Positions 57,308 through 64,000 of a DNA stretch of 64,000 nt are shown in pieces. Made by a program: the position numbers and the translations under genes. Below the pieces are notes generated by a model that saw only the letters and a program-made list of their open reading frames with translations, searched no databases and was not told the DNA's origin. Each line of letters opens with the position of its first letter. Positions within the stretch are counted from its first letter, which is position 1. Where the stretch lies: positions 186,001 through 250,000 of the forward strand of contig NZ_JAAEEB010000001.1 of NCBI RefSeq assembly GCF_013346935.1, given 5' to 3'. Origin of the DNA: Lactobacillus melliventris. GTDB taxonomy: Bacteria > Bacillota > Bacilli > Lactobacillales > Lactobacillaceae.

Positions 57308-57416
57308 GAAATCAAGGAAAAAAGTGATGCTAATAATCATTTATTCCCTGTTCCTCTATTGAGGAATTAAATAAGGATCTTACTAAGAGATTCAAGTTAC
57401 AGGAGGTGAATTCCCA

Positions 57417-57692
57417 ATGGCAAATAAGGCAGAATTAGTCACTGAAGTTGCAGCAAAAGCTAAATTAACTAAAAAAGATGCAGCTACAGCAGTTGATGCA
57501 ATTTTTAGTTCAATCCAAGAAGATCTTGCTAAAGGCAAAAAAGTACAATTAATTGGCTTTGGTACTTTTGAAGTACGTAAGCGCGCAGCTCGTAAAGGAC
57601 GTAATCCACAAACAGGCGATGAAATCCAAATTCCAGCAAGTGTTGTACCTGCATTTAGACCTGGTAAAGCTCTTAAGGAAGCTGTTAAATAG
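57417..57692 (+). CDS. hup: DNA-binding protein HU
   Basis: The 91-residue protein starts [22 protein letters not shown] and has the [24 protein letters not shown] arm and the [14 protein letters not shown] end of HU. It compacts the nucleoid. AGGAGGTGAATTCCC precedes the ATG. It is monocistronic with a long leader. Confidence 0.97.
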   Translation: MANKAELVTEVAAKAKLTKKDAATAVDAIFSSIQEDLAKGKKVQLIGFGTFEVRKRAARKGRNPQTGDEIQIPASVVPAFRPGKALKEAVK

Positions 57693-57708
57693 CTCAATGA
57701 CTTTATTT

Positions 57709-57744
57709 AAAAGATGGTGGCTTAATTCGCCATCATCTTTTTTG
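57709..57744 (+). terminator. Terminator after hup
   Basis: AAAAGATGGTGGC (57709-57721) pairs with GCCATCATCTTTT (one bulge or mismatch) around TTAATTC, followed by T. Confidence 0.85.
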
Positions 57745-57808
57745 TTTGATATTATTTGTAGCTGTAATTGACCTGATCGGCTAAAATAAAATAATGGAGG
57801 AATGAAAA

Positions 57809-59065
57809 ATGAGCTATTCGGAAAAGCTGCTTGACGCAATTGAGCGGCAAGATTTTTCTCAAGAAAAGTCATTATTACAAAAAGCCTTGGACAAAGATGA
57901 ACCAGAGATTTTAGCATCACTAGCTGAGAACTTGGTGGGGTTAGGATTTACCGATCTAGCAAAGGAAATTTATCGCAGTTTAATTGCCCGTTTTCCCAAA
58001 GAAGACTTGTTTAAGATTTATTTAGCTGAGATATTATTAAATGACGGTCAAGATGATGATGGTTTAACTTTGCTTTATAATGTTAGTCCTGACTCCTCCG
58101 CCTATCTTGACAGCTTGCTTGTTCAAGCTGACTATTATCAGACTAACGGTCTGCTGGAAACGGCCTATCAAAAACTGCTAGAAGCTGAAAAAATTGCACC
58201 TGATGAAGATGTCGTAAAGTTTGGTTTGGCTGAACTCGATTATCTGAGTGGCCATTATGAACAAGCACTTTCGAGATACCAAGATTTGTTGAAGCGTCAT
58301 AAAACATTTAGTGAAGTCAATTTAAATGACCGTCTGTTTCAAACTTTAGCCAAATTAGGTCGTTACGAAGAGGCAGGGGAAGTAATTGCTAAAAATGGCA
58401 ATGATATTCTTGATATTGACAGTAAGTATCAGGCTGCCTTGGTAATGTTAACTCTGCATAAAGATGACCAGGCAATTAAGTATTTGAATGAAGTAATCGA
58501 TCAAAGTCCTGATTATGTTAATGCTTACAGGTTGTTAACTACGGCATATGAGCATAAAAACGATAACGAACAAGAATTACGCTCGGCTCAATTAGGAATA
58601 GCATATAATGAACTTGACCCCGTTCTTTATAAAAAAGGAGCACAAGCAGCTGTTAGGTTGAATGACTTAGATACAGCTAAAAACTTGTTACAAAAAGGAA
58701 TAAAAAAACTTCCTGAAAACTTTGATTTGCGTTTGCAGTTATCTAATCTTTACGTTAGAGAAAATGACAATGAAGCAAACATTGCTCTTTTTGCCAAGGT
58801 TGACGATGAAGACTTAGAACCACAGGTTCACTGGAATTTAGCTCTTTCTTACCAAAATTTGGATCAAAGTGCAAAAGCAAAAAGTGAGTTTTTATTAGCC
58901 TATCCAGAATTTAAAAATAATAGTGCTTTTTTAAAGCAAATGCTACTATTTTTTAATACCGAACCCAATTCTCAAGACATCGTAAAGGAATTATTAGAAG
59001 CCTATCTAAAACTCGAACCCGAAGATACTGAGATGCAGGAAATGTATGATGAATTACTGTCATAA
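57809..59065 (+). CDS. TPR repeat protein (YpiA-like)
   Basis: The 418-residue soluble protein is made of many tetratricopeptide-like units (LVQADYYQTNGLLETAYQKLLEAEKIAPDEDVV, LGRYEEAGEVI, KYLNEVIDQSPDYVNAYRLLTTAYEHKND). It resembles YpiA of Bacillus in length and composition. The partner and function are unknown. The ATG follows ATGGAGGAATG. It lies after hup and ends at a bidirectional terminator. Confidence 0.87.
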   Translation: MSYSEKLLDAIERQDFSQEKSLLQKALDKDEPEILASLAENLVGLGFTDLAKEIYRSLIARFPKEDLFKIYLAEILLNDGQDDDGLTLLYNVSPDSSAYLDSLLVQADYYQTNGLLETAYQKLLEAEKIAPDEDVVKFGLAELDYLSGHYEQALSRYQDLLKRHKTFSEVNLNDRLFQTLAKLGRYEEAGEVIAKNGNDILDIDSKYQAALVMLTLHKDDQAIKYLNEVIDQSPDYVNAYRLLTTAYEHKNDNEQELRSAQLGIAYNELDPVLYKKGAQAAVRLNDLDTAKNLLQKGIKKLPENFDLRLQLSNLYVRENDNEANIALFAKVDDEDLEPQVHWNLALSYQNLDQSAKAKSEFLLAYPEFKNNSAFLKQMLLFFNTEPNSQDIVKELLEAYLKLEPEDTEMQEMYDELLS

Positions 59066-59140
59066 TTGCTAAATTAATATGATTACCTGGATTTGAAAAA
59101 AAAGATAGTTTTGTAAGCATCCACCTTAAATTTAATAATT

Positions 59141-59191
59141 AAAAAAGGCAAATAAACTAGTTGCGAAAAACTTGAGTTATTTGCCTTTTTA
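59141..59191. terminator. Bidirectional terminator between the TPR gene and yitT
   Basis: AAAAAAGGCAAATAA pairs with TTATTTGCCTTTTT around a 21-nt loop, with A and T tracts on both flanks. Confidence 0.8.
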
Positions 59192-59204
59192 AATCTTTAT
59201 GAAG

Positions 59205-60092
59205 CTATTTCCTAATCAGCAGGTGGTGGCTTTTTTGTTTATAAGTAAAGCCTTCGCCTAAAACCTCATGAACTTCAATAACGCTGACAAATGCCTGGGG
59301 ATCTTCTGCAGCTATTAATTCTTTTACTAGGGGAATTTCTCTGGGAGAAACTACTAAGTAAATTACTGGTCTTTTAGTTTTTTTATAACCACCACGCGCC
59401 TCAAGATAGGTGAAACCACGATCCAGCTTTAAGTCAATCATTTTTGCAATTTCTTGATAATGATCAGAAATAATAAGCAGACCACGTGCAGAATATGCAC
59501 CCTGTTGAACAGCGTCCATAACACGTGACAGAATAAACGCTGCTACTAGGGTATACATGATATGTTTGAGGTCAAGGTATGTTAAAGAAGATAATAAAAT
59601 AATGGTATCGCAAAACAGTAAAACTTTGCCAGAAGATATGCCATATTTCATTTGCATAATTCTGGCGATAATATCTGTACCACCCGAAGTACCATTAAAA
59701 CGAAAAACTAACCCTAACCCAATGCCAGAAAGCGTGCCAGCCAGAATTGCTGACAAGAAGAGGTCGTGTTCTAGGTTCAATTGAGATATAATAGGGATTA
59801 AGCGCCAGAACCATAGGAAAAAGGACAGCCATAATGTTCCCCAAATAGTATAGGCCAACAGTCTTTTGCCCATAAAACGGTATCCTAGGATGATTAGCGG
59901 TATATTAAGTAGTAAGGACGATAATCCCATATTAATGCCCCAGAAGTGTCTTAATAACAAGGTAATACCGCTGATACCACCATCTGTGAGTTTATTTGGT
60001 ACTGAAATCATGTCAAGGCTGAGAGCATAAATCGCACAGCCAATCATAATCATTAACAGTTCCATGATGCTTTTTTTGTTAATTTTTTGCAT
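59205..60092 (-). CDS. YitT family membrane protein (DUF2179)
   Basis: The 295-residue protein has five to six helices in the first ~200 residues (MELLMIMIGCAIYALSLDMI, NGTSGGTDIIARIMQ) and a C-terminal cytoplasmic DUF2179 domain (GFTYLEARGGYKKTKRPVIYLVVS). It fits the YitT family of putative transporters of unknown substrate. The ATG at 60092 follows AAAGAAAG. Confidence 0.88.
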   Translation of the reverse strand: MQKINKKSIMELLMIMIGCAIYALSLDMISVPNKLTDGGISGITLLLRHFWGINMGLSSLLLNIPLIILGYRFMGKRLLAYTIWGTLWLSFFLWFWRLIPIISQLNLEHDLFLSAILAGTLSGIGLGLVFRFNGTSGGTDIIARIMQMKYGISSGKVLLFCDTIILLSSLTYLDLKHIMYTLVAAFILSRVMDAVQQGAYSARGLLIISDHYQEIAKMIDLKLDRGFTYLEARGGYKKTKRPVIYLVVSPREIPLVKELIAAEDPQAFVSVIEVHEVLGEGFTYKQKSHHLLIRK

Positions 60093-60176
60093 AATAAAAA
60101 CTTTCTTTTCTAAACCATTACCTTAAGACTACCATAAATTAAAGACAAAAAAACTAATAAATGAGTTGATTTAATA

Positions 60177-61376
60177 ATGATGAAAATAAATAATTTACCA
60201 GCTATTTTTACAGCAGCTTTTCCGGTACTTCAACAGTTAGAACAAGCAAATTATGAAGCATATTTTGTTGGTGGTTCTGTTCGCGACCTGCTTTTAAAAA
60301 GGCCGATACACGACATTGATATTGCCACGAGTGCCTATCCAGAAGAAGTTAAACAGCTTTTTCCTAAGACAATTGATACCGGAATTAAGCATGGTACAGT
60401 TACCGTTTTGCATGGCGGTTCAAGCTATGAAATAACTACCTTTAGAACAGAATCAGGTTACCAGGATTTTCGCAGACCCGATCATGTTACTTTTGTGCAA
60501 AATTTAGCTGAAGATTTAAAAAGGCGTGATTTTACCATTAACGCTTTAGCGATGAATAGAAAGGGTGAAATAATTGACCTTTTCAACGGCATAGGAGATT
60601 TACAAAAGCACCTCATTAAAGCAGTAGGAGATCCAATGAAGAGGTTTCATGAAGATGCTTTACGGATGATGAGGGCTGTTCGTTTTATGAGTCAGCTTTG
60701 TTTTGACCTGGAACCTCAAACTGAAAAAGCCGTAATGGATATGCATCAACTATTGCCCAAAATTTCAGTTGAACGAATTCGTGATGAGTTTGTCAAAATG
60801 GGTACCGGAATGAACTCACGCGCAGCTTTCAAAGTGTTTTTACGGACGAAATTAAGTGAGGGTGTGCCGGATTTTGCTGGTAAAAGTGAGTTGCTGGGGA
60901 TCTATCCCAAACTGAAATTTAACCCAAGTATGGAAACCAGTTTGTGGGCTATCATAATCATTTTATTGAAAATTACTGATAATCAGATAACTCAGTTTAT
61001 GCGTGATTGGAAAAATTCAAATGCCATGACGGAAAAAGTTAAAAAAATTGTAAATTTGTTTGACTTAATTTCTGCAAAATCTCCTTCTGACCTTGAATTA
61101 TTCAATGCTGGTAAAGAGACTCTCCTTAACACTATTGATGTAGCTCACATTTTAGGACAACCAATCAATTCTGAGGCTTTAGTAGATCGCTATACAGCAT
61201 TGCCGATTAAATCAATGTCTGAACTTGCCATTGACGGGCAATTCTTAATAGCTAATGGCGTAAAGCCAGGACCAAACTTAGGACAAATACTTAATCAAAT
61301 AAAGCAAAAAGTCATTGCAGGTGAATTAGTCAACTCTGAAGATGATATTCAAGAATATTTAGAGCAAATTAAGTAA
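60177..61376 (+). CDS. cca: CCA tRNA nucleotidyltransferase
   Basis: The 399-residue enzyme adds or repairs the tRNA 3' [28 protein letters not shown] holds the GGS and DxD of nucleotidyltransferases; [14 protein letters not shown] and the following region are those of class II bacterial CCA enzymes. ATG codons at 60177 and 60180 are both open; neither has a strong ribosome site. The stop lies one base from the end of the convergent hemolysin III gene. Confidence 0.94.
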   Translation: MMKINNLPAIFTAAFPVLQQLEQANYEAYFVGGSVRDLLLKRPIHDIDIATSAYPEEVKQLFPKTIDTGIKHGTVTVLHGGSSYEITTFRTESGYQDFRRPDHVTFVQNLAEDLKRRDFTINALAMNRKGEIIDLFNGIGDLQKHLIKAVGDPMKRFHEDALRMMRAVRFMSQLCFDLEPQTEKAVMDMHQLLPKISVERIRDEFVKMGTGMNSRAAFKVFLRTKLSEGVPDFAGKSELLGIYPKLKFNPSMETSLWAIIIILLKITDNQITQFMRDWKNSNAMTEKVKKIVNLFDLISAKSPSDLELFNAGKETLLNTIDVAHILGQPINSEALVDRYTALPIKSMSELAIDGQFLIANGVKPGPNLGQILNQIKQKVIAGELVNSEDDIQEYLEQIK

Positions 61377-61377
61377 T

Positions 61378-62046
61378 TCAAACGTACAGTAGTACGGAGA
61401 AAAACATTAGGGTTGAGCCTAAAATAACGAATAGATGCCAGATTACATGAATAAAGGGAATACCTTTCATTGTGTAAAAAAGGGCACCAACTGTATAAGC
61501 TACGCCACCGCCAACTAAAAGCCAAAATCCCGTGGGACTGAGACGAACATAGAGGTAGTTGCCAGCCAAAATTACGAGCCAGCCCATTGCGACATACAAA
61601 ATAGTATCAAGTATTACATGCTTACCCCTATTAAAAATATAGTAAATGATGCCAAATATAGCGATGATCCAAACCAAACTGAACAGTAAAATACCCCATT
61701 TACCACCAATGGCGACTAATGAAAAAGGGGTATACGAACCAGCAATTAGCAGAAAAATTGATGAGTGATCAAAAATTTGAAAAACATTGCGGGCGCGGGT
61801 AAAAATTAAACTATGAAAAAGTGTAGAGAATAAATATAGGAGAAGCAAACAGGAACCATAAATAGTAAAAGTGACGATTCTTAAGAGGCTATGGGTTGAA
61901 ACTGCTTTAATGATTAACAGAACTAGACCTGCTACTGCTAAACAGAAGCCGATACCATGGGTGACAGCACTTAAAATGTTATCTACTAAGTAGTATGTTT
62001 TGGATCTTTGAGCAGGTTCCTGCCACAACTTTTGCAATTTCATCAT
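61378..62046 (-). CDS. Hemolysin III family membrane protein (YqfA-like)
   Basis: The 222-residue protein has seven hydrophobic segments and the PAQR/hemolysin III signatures: a His in VTHGIGF, the Ser and His of STLFHSL, DHSSIFLLIAGSYTPF and a late FIHVIWHLFVILGS. These may form a metal site as in PAQR receptors; hemolytic activity is not implied. ATG codons at 62046 and 62043 are both open, with no evident Shine-Dalgarno. Confidence 0.9.
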   Translation of the reverse strand: MMKLQKLWQEPAQRSKTYYLVDNILSAVTHGIGFCLAVAGLVLLIIKAVSTHSLLRIVTFTIYGSCLLLLYLFSTLFHSLIFTRARNVFQIFDHSSIFLLIAGSYTPFSLVAIGGKWGILLFSLVWIIAIFGIIYYIFNRGKHVILDTILYVAMGWLVILAGNYLYVRLSPTGFWLLVGGGVAYTVGALFYTMKGIPFIHVIWHLFVILGSTLMFFSVLLYV

Positions 62047-62085
62047 GAAACAGTTTGTTCGCTTTCTTTTATTTACAAGTTTTTT

Positions 62086-62094
62086 TGCTATAAT
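62086..62094 (+). promoter_or_regulatory. Extended -10 promoter for degV
   Basis: TGCTATAAT (TGnTATAAT) lies 70 nt before degV. Confidence 0.5.
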
Positions 62095-62164
62095 GATTTA
62101 TAATTAATACAGTTCACATTCTATCATAAATGAGAACATCTAAGCAGAATTGAGGGCGAGTACG

Positions 62165-63025
62165 TTGTCAGAAATTAAAATTTTGACTGATTCTTCCGCG
62201 CAGTTAACGCCGGAAGAAATAAAAAAATATCATATTACCGTTGTGCCTTTGTCGGTCACAATTGACGGCAATACCTATATTGATGGAGTGGAAATAACCA
62301 GACAGCAATTTGTCCAAAAAATGAGCGAGTCTAAAAAGTTGCCAACCACCAGTCAACCACCAATCGGAACAATAGTTGATACCATTAATGAGCTGACTAA
62401 AGATGGCAGTGAAGTCATCGGCATTTTTCTAGCCAAGGTATTAAGCGGAACAATTGACGCTGCTCGTCAGGCTGTGAAATTAACGGGTAAATCTGATCTG
62501 GTTCATATTGTTGACTCTGAATTGACGGATCGTTCTGAAGGCTTTCAGGTTTTAGCTGCTGCACGCGATGCAGCTGCAGGCAAGACTATTCCTGAAATTT
62601 TAGCTCATATTGAAAAAATTAAAAAAACTCAGCGTTTGCACTTACTAGTTGTTAATTTAGAAAATGTTATTAAGGGTGGACGTTTGGGTCCCTTAGCCGG
62701 CAAAATTGTGAACATGCTTAATATCAGAATTGAATTGCAGATGCCCAATGGCCATTTGAAAATTGCTAAAAAAGGTCGCGGCAAGAAGTTCTCTTTAGCT
62801 TTTGATAAGCGCATTTTAGATGAGATCGAAGCTAATAAAGAAAAAATTAAAGAAGTTGGCATATCTTATGTCGCAAATGGTAGTACGCCGCAGAAGCTTC
62901 TTGATTTAGCCCAGAAAATTAAAGATATCAATTCCAAAATAGATGTTTTGGTGAGAGAAACCAGTCCTATTATTGCTACACACGCAGGGATGGGTGCTTA
63001 CGCAATTTTGTATTATACGGAGTAG
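62165..63025 (+). CDS. DegV family fatty acid-binding protein
   Basis: The 286-residue protein matches the DegV family: ILTDSSAQLTPEE near the start, the KLPTTSQPP loop with the fatty acid carboxylate-binding Thr/Ser, and IKGGRLGPLAGK. Some members (FakB) present fatty acids to the kinase FakA. The partner gene is not in this window. The TTG at 62165, 9 nt after GAGG, is preferred over the TTG five codons earlier. Confidence 0.88.
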   Translation: MSEIKILTDSSAQLTPEEIKKYHITVVPLSVTIDGNTYIDGVEITRQQFVQKMSESKKLPTTSQPPIGTIVDTINELTKDGSEVIGIFLAKVLSGTIDAARQAVKLTGKSDLVHIVDSELTDRSEGFQVLAAARDAAAGKTIPEILAHIEKIKKTQRLHLLVVNLENVIKGGRLGPLAGKIVNMLNIRIELQMPNGHLKIAKKGRGKKFSLAFDKRILDEIEANKEKIKEVGISYVANGSTPQKLLDLAQKIKDINSKIDVLVRETSPIIATHAGMGAYAILYYTE

Positions 63026-63028
63026 AAA

Positions 63029-63259
63029 TTGGCCTATAGAGAAAGTTTTTATCGTTATTTGATGACTCAGCGCAATGCTGATTCAAATGATGAAGTTGCA
63101 CAATTTGCCAATAACGCACAAAATGATCAGACTTTTCCTAAACAAGAACAGAATTATGAGAAATTATCTGATTATCTTGAGCTCAATGCTGGCTATTTAC
63201 CAAGTATGAGCATTTTTGATAAAGCATATCAAATGTATCGTGAAAAGATGACGTATTAA
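63029..63259 (+). CDS. YozE family protein
   Basis: The 76-residue soluble protein ([25 protein letters not shown], then [25 protein letters not shown]) is of the YozE SAM-like family (UPF0346), found only in Firmicutes and without known function. A TTG start follows GGAG by 8 nt and lies 3 nt after degV, so the two should be co-transcribed. Confidence 0.87.
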   Translation: MAYRESFYRYLMTQRNADSNDEVAQFANNAQNDQTFPKQEQNYEKLSDYLELNAGYLPSMSIFDKAYQMYREKMTY

Positions 63260-63264
63260 TTTAA

Positions 63265-63292
63265 GGCTTCCTTGAAATTTGAAGCCATTTTA
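63265..63292 (+). terminator. Weak terminator after yozE
   Basis: GGCTTC (63265-63270) pairs with GAAGCC (63281-63286) around 10 nt, followed by ATTTTAG. Confidence 0.4.
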
Positions 63293-63310
63293 GTTGGGGA
63301 AAGGCAGATA

Positions 63311-64000
63311 ATGGTTAACATTCAATGGTATCCGGGACATATGAATAAAGCTCGGAATCAACTTGAAGATAAAATGAGCTTGATTGATGTCTTCGTTGAA
63401 GTTTTGGATGCAAGAATTCCTCAGTCTTCACGTAATCCAATGATCGAAAAATTGGTGGGAGATAAGCCACATTTAATTATTTTGAATAAGGCAGATTTAG
63501 CTGATCCAGTAATGACCAAAAGATGGCAAAAAAAATTTACCACCAAAGGAAAATATGTGATGGCTTTGGATTCTCTTCATAACACCAATATGCAGATATT
63601 AGTGAAAATGATTAAAAAAGCTGCTGCTAATAAAATTAATAAGTTGACCCAAAAAGGGGCAGTCAGCCCAGTGATTAGAGTGGCTATTGCCGGCATACCT
63701 AATTGTGGTAAATCAACCATTATTAATCGTCTTGTAGGCCGAAATGTGACTCAAGTTGGTAATAAACCGGGAGTGACAAAGGGCCAAAATTGGTTAAAAA
63801 CTACTGAAAATATTCAAGTCTTAGATACTCCAGGTATTTTATGGCCTAAGTTTGAAGACCAAACAGTTGGATTAAAGCTTGCCGCTCTTGGTGCCATCAA
63901 GGATACTGTTTTTAGTGCCGATGATGTTGCTTTATTTGTTTTATCAAAATTGCGCAAACATTATTTAAACGATTTAAGTAAGTTTGCTCGCACACCAAAA
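63311..64000 (+). CDS. rbgA: Ribosome biogenesis GTPase RbgA (YlqF), 5' part
   Basis: The frame runs from the ATG at 63311 to the window edge, 230 codons. It is the circularly permuted GTPase RbgA that completes 50S assembly. The start IQWYPGHMNKARNQL is typical, the G4 motif LNKADL precedes the G1 loop GIPNCGKSTIINRL, and the G3 motif LDTPGIL comes later, the permuted order. An AAGGCAG site precedes the ATG. The C-terminal RNA-binding region is outside the window. Confidence 0.95.
   Translation, partial: MVNIQWYPGHMNKARNQLEDKMSLIDVFVEVLDARIPQSSRNPMIEKLVGDKPHLIILNKADLADPVMTKRWQKKFTTKGKYVMALDSLHNTNMQILVKMIKKAAANKINKLTQKGAVSPVIRVAIAGIPNCGKSTIINRLVGRNVTQVGNKPGVTKGQNWLKTTENIQVLDTPGILWPKFEDQTVGLKLAALGAIKDTVFSADDVALFVLSKLRKHYLNDLSKFARTPK

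Noticed and set aside
57392-57697. A 101-codon minus-strand frame across hup.
   Set aside because: It is the antisense shadow of HU, with no ribosome site of its own and a product of no recognisable type.
62047-62061. LexA (SOS) box-like sequence, CGAAC-N5-GTTTC on the minus strand, before the hemolysin III-family gene.
   Set aside because: The half-sites are one base farther apart than in the Gram-positive LexA consensus (CGAAC-N4-GTTYC), and there is no SOS gene next to it.

Overview
This window is a compact, low-GC chromosomal segment of a Lactobacillus sensu stricto (delbrueckii/acidophilus group). The assignment rests on gene order and protein character: iscS-like/mnmA/TPR/recD2, rpoY-rnjA, typA-ftsW-ylbG-rsmD-coaD-sepM-comEA-comEC-holA, rpsO-rnjB, tuf-tig-clpX-engB, dnaE-pfkA-pyk, cvfB-xerD-ribT-scpA-scpB-rluB, cmk-rpsA-der-hup. 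Typical signs are strong AGGAGG-type ribosome sites, frequent TTG starts (mnmA, def, typA, comEC, uvrC, ribU, degV, yozE), 4-nt ATGA overlaps, and extended -10 (TGnTATAAT-like) promoters. I saw no tRNA, rRNA, CRISPR array, insertion sequence or prophage.

Layout. 1-8.0 kb: end of a Nudix gene, a small membrane protein, mtnN, a cysteine desulfurase, DUF1831, mnmA (tRNA 2-thiouridine), a phosphatase, a TPR protein, recD2 and a DUF1828 protein. 8.1-10.2 kb: an ABC exporter-like pair and a GNAT acetyltransferase, the most accessory-looking stretch. 10.3-14.0 kb, minus strand: a diacylglycerol-kinase-family lipid kinase, RNase J1 with RNA polymerase epsilon (rpoY), and peptide deformylase. 14.1-23.8 kb: a possible 32-residue peptide with its own terminator, typA, ftsW, ylbG, rsmD, coaD, a YlbL/SepM protease, comEA/comEC and holA. 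23.8-32.3 kb: rpsT and rpsO (divergent), RNase J2, a TPR protein, tuf, tig, clpX, engB and an unlisted 40-residue minus-strand gene. 32.5-41.9 kb: uvrC, obgE, an OatA-like O-acetyltransferase, rnz, an SDR, a LapA-like protein, rpmF, a 5'-nucleotidase-like enzyme and DUF2929. 41.9-54.6 kb: dnaE, pfkA-pyk, cvfB-xerD-ribT-scpAB-rluB, an FMN riboswitch controlling the riboflavin importer ribU, a LysM protein and cmk. 54.6-64 kb: rpsA, der, hup, a TPR protein, yitT, cca, a hemolysin III-family protein, degV, yozE and the start of rbgA.

The genes are mostly housekeeping: translation and ribosome assembly GTPases (typA, engB, obgE, der, rbgA), RNA decay and processing (rnjA, rnjB, rnz, cvfB), protein folding and turnover (tig, clpX, def), DNA replication and repair (dnaE, holA, recD2, uvrC), chromosome segregation (scpAB, xerD, hup) and lower glycolysis (pfkA-pyk).

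I found no convincing undescribed multi-gene system. The points most worth a second look are small or regulatory: a perfect cre plus a second degenerate cre 23 bp apart upstream of pfkA; a three-copy GTTAAC leader in front of rpsO; a 32-codon ORF whose stop lies inside a terminator upstream of typA; an RNase J2 that has lost two conserved His residues; an orphan RibT with no visible acetyl-CoA loop; and a terminator-like hairpin between a Shine-Dalgarno-like run and the cmk start.
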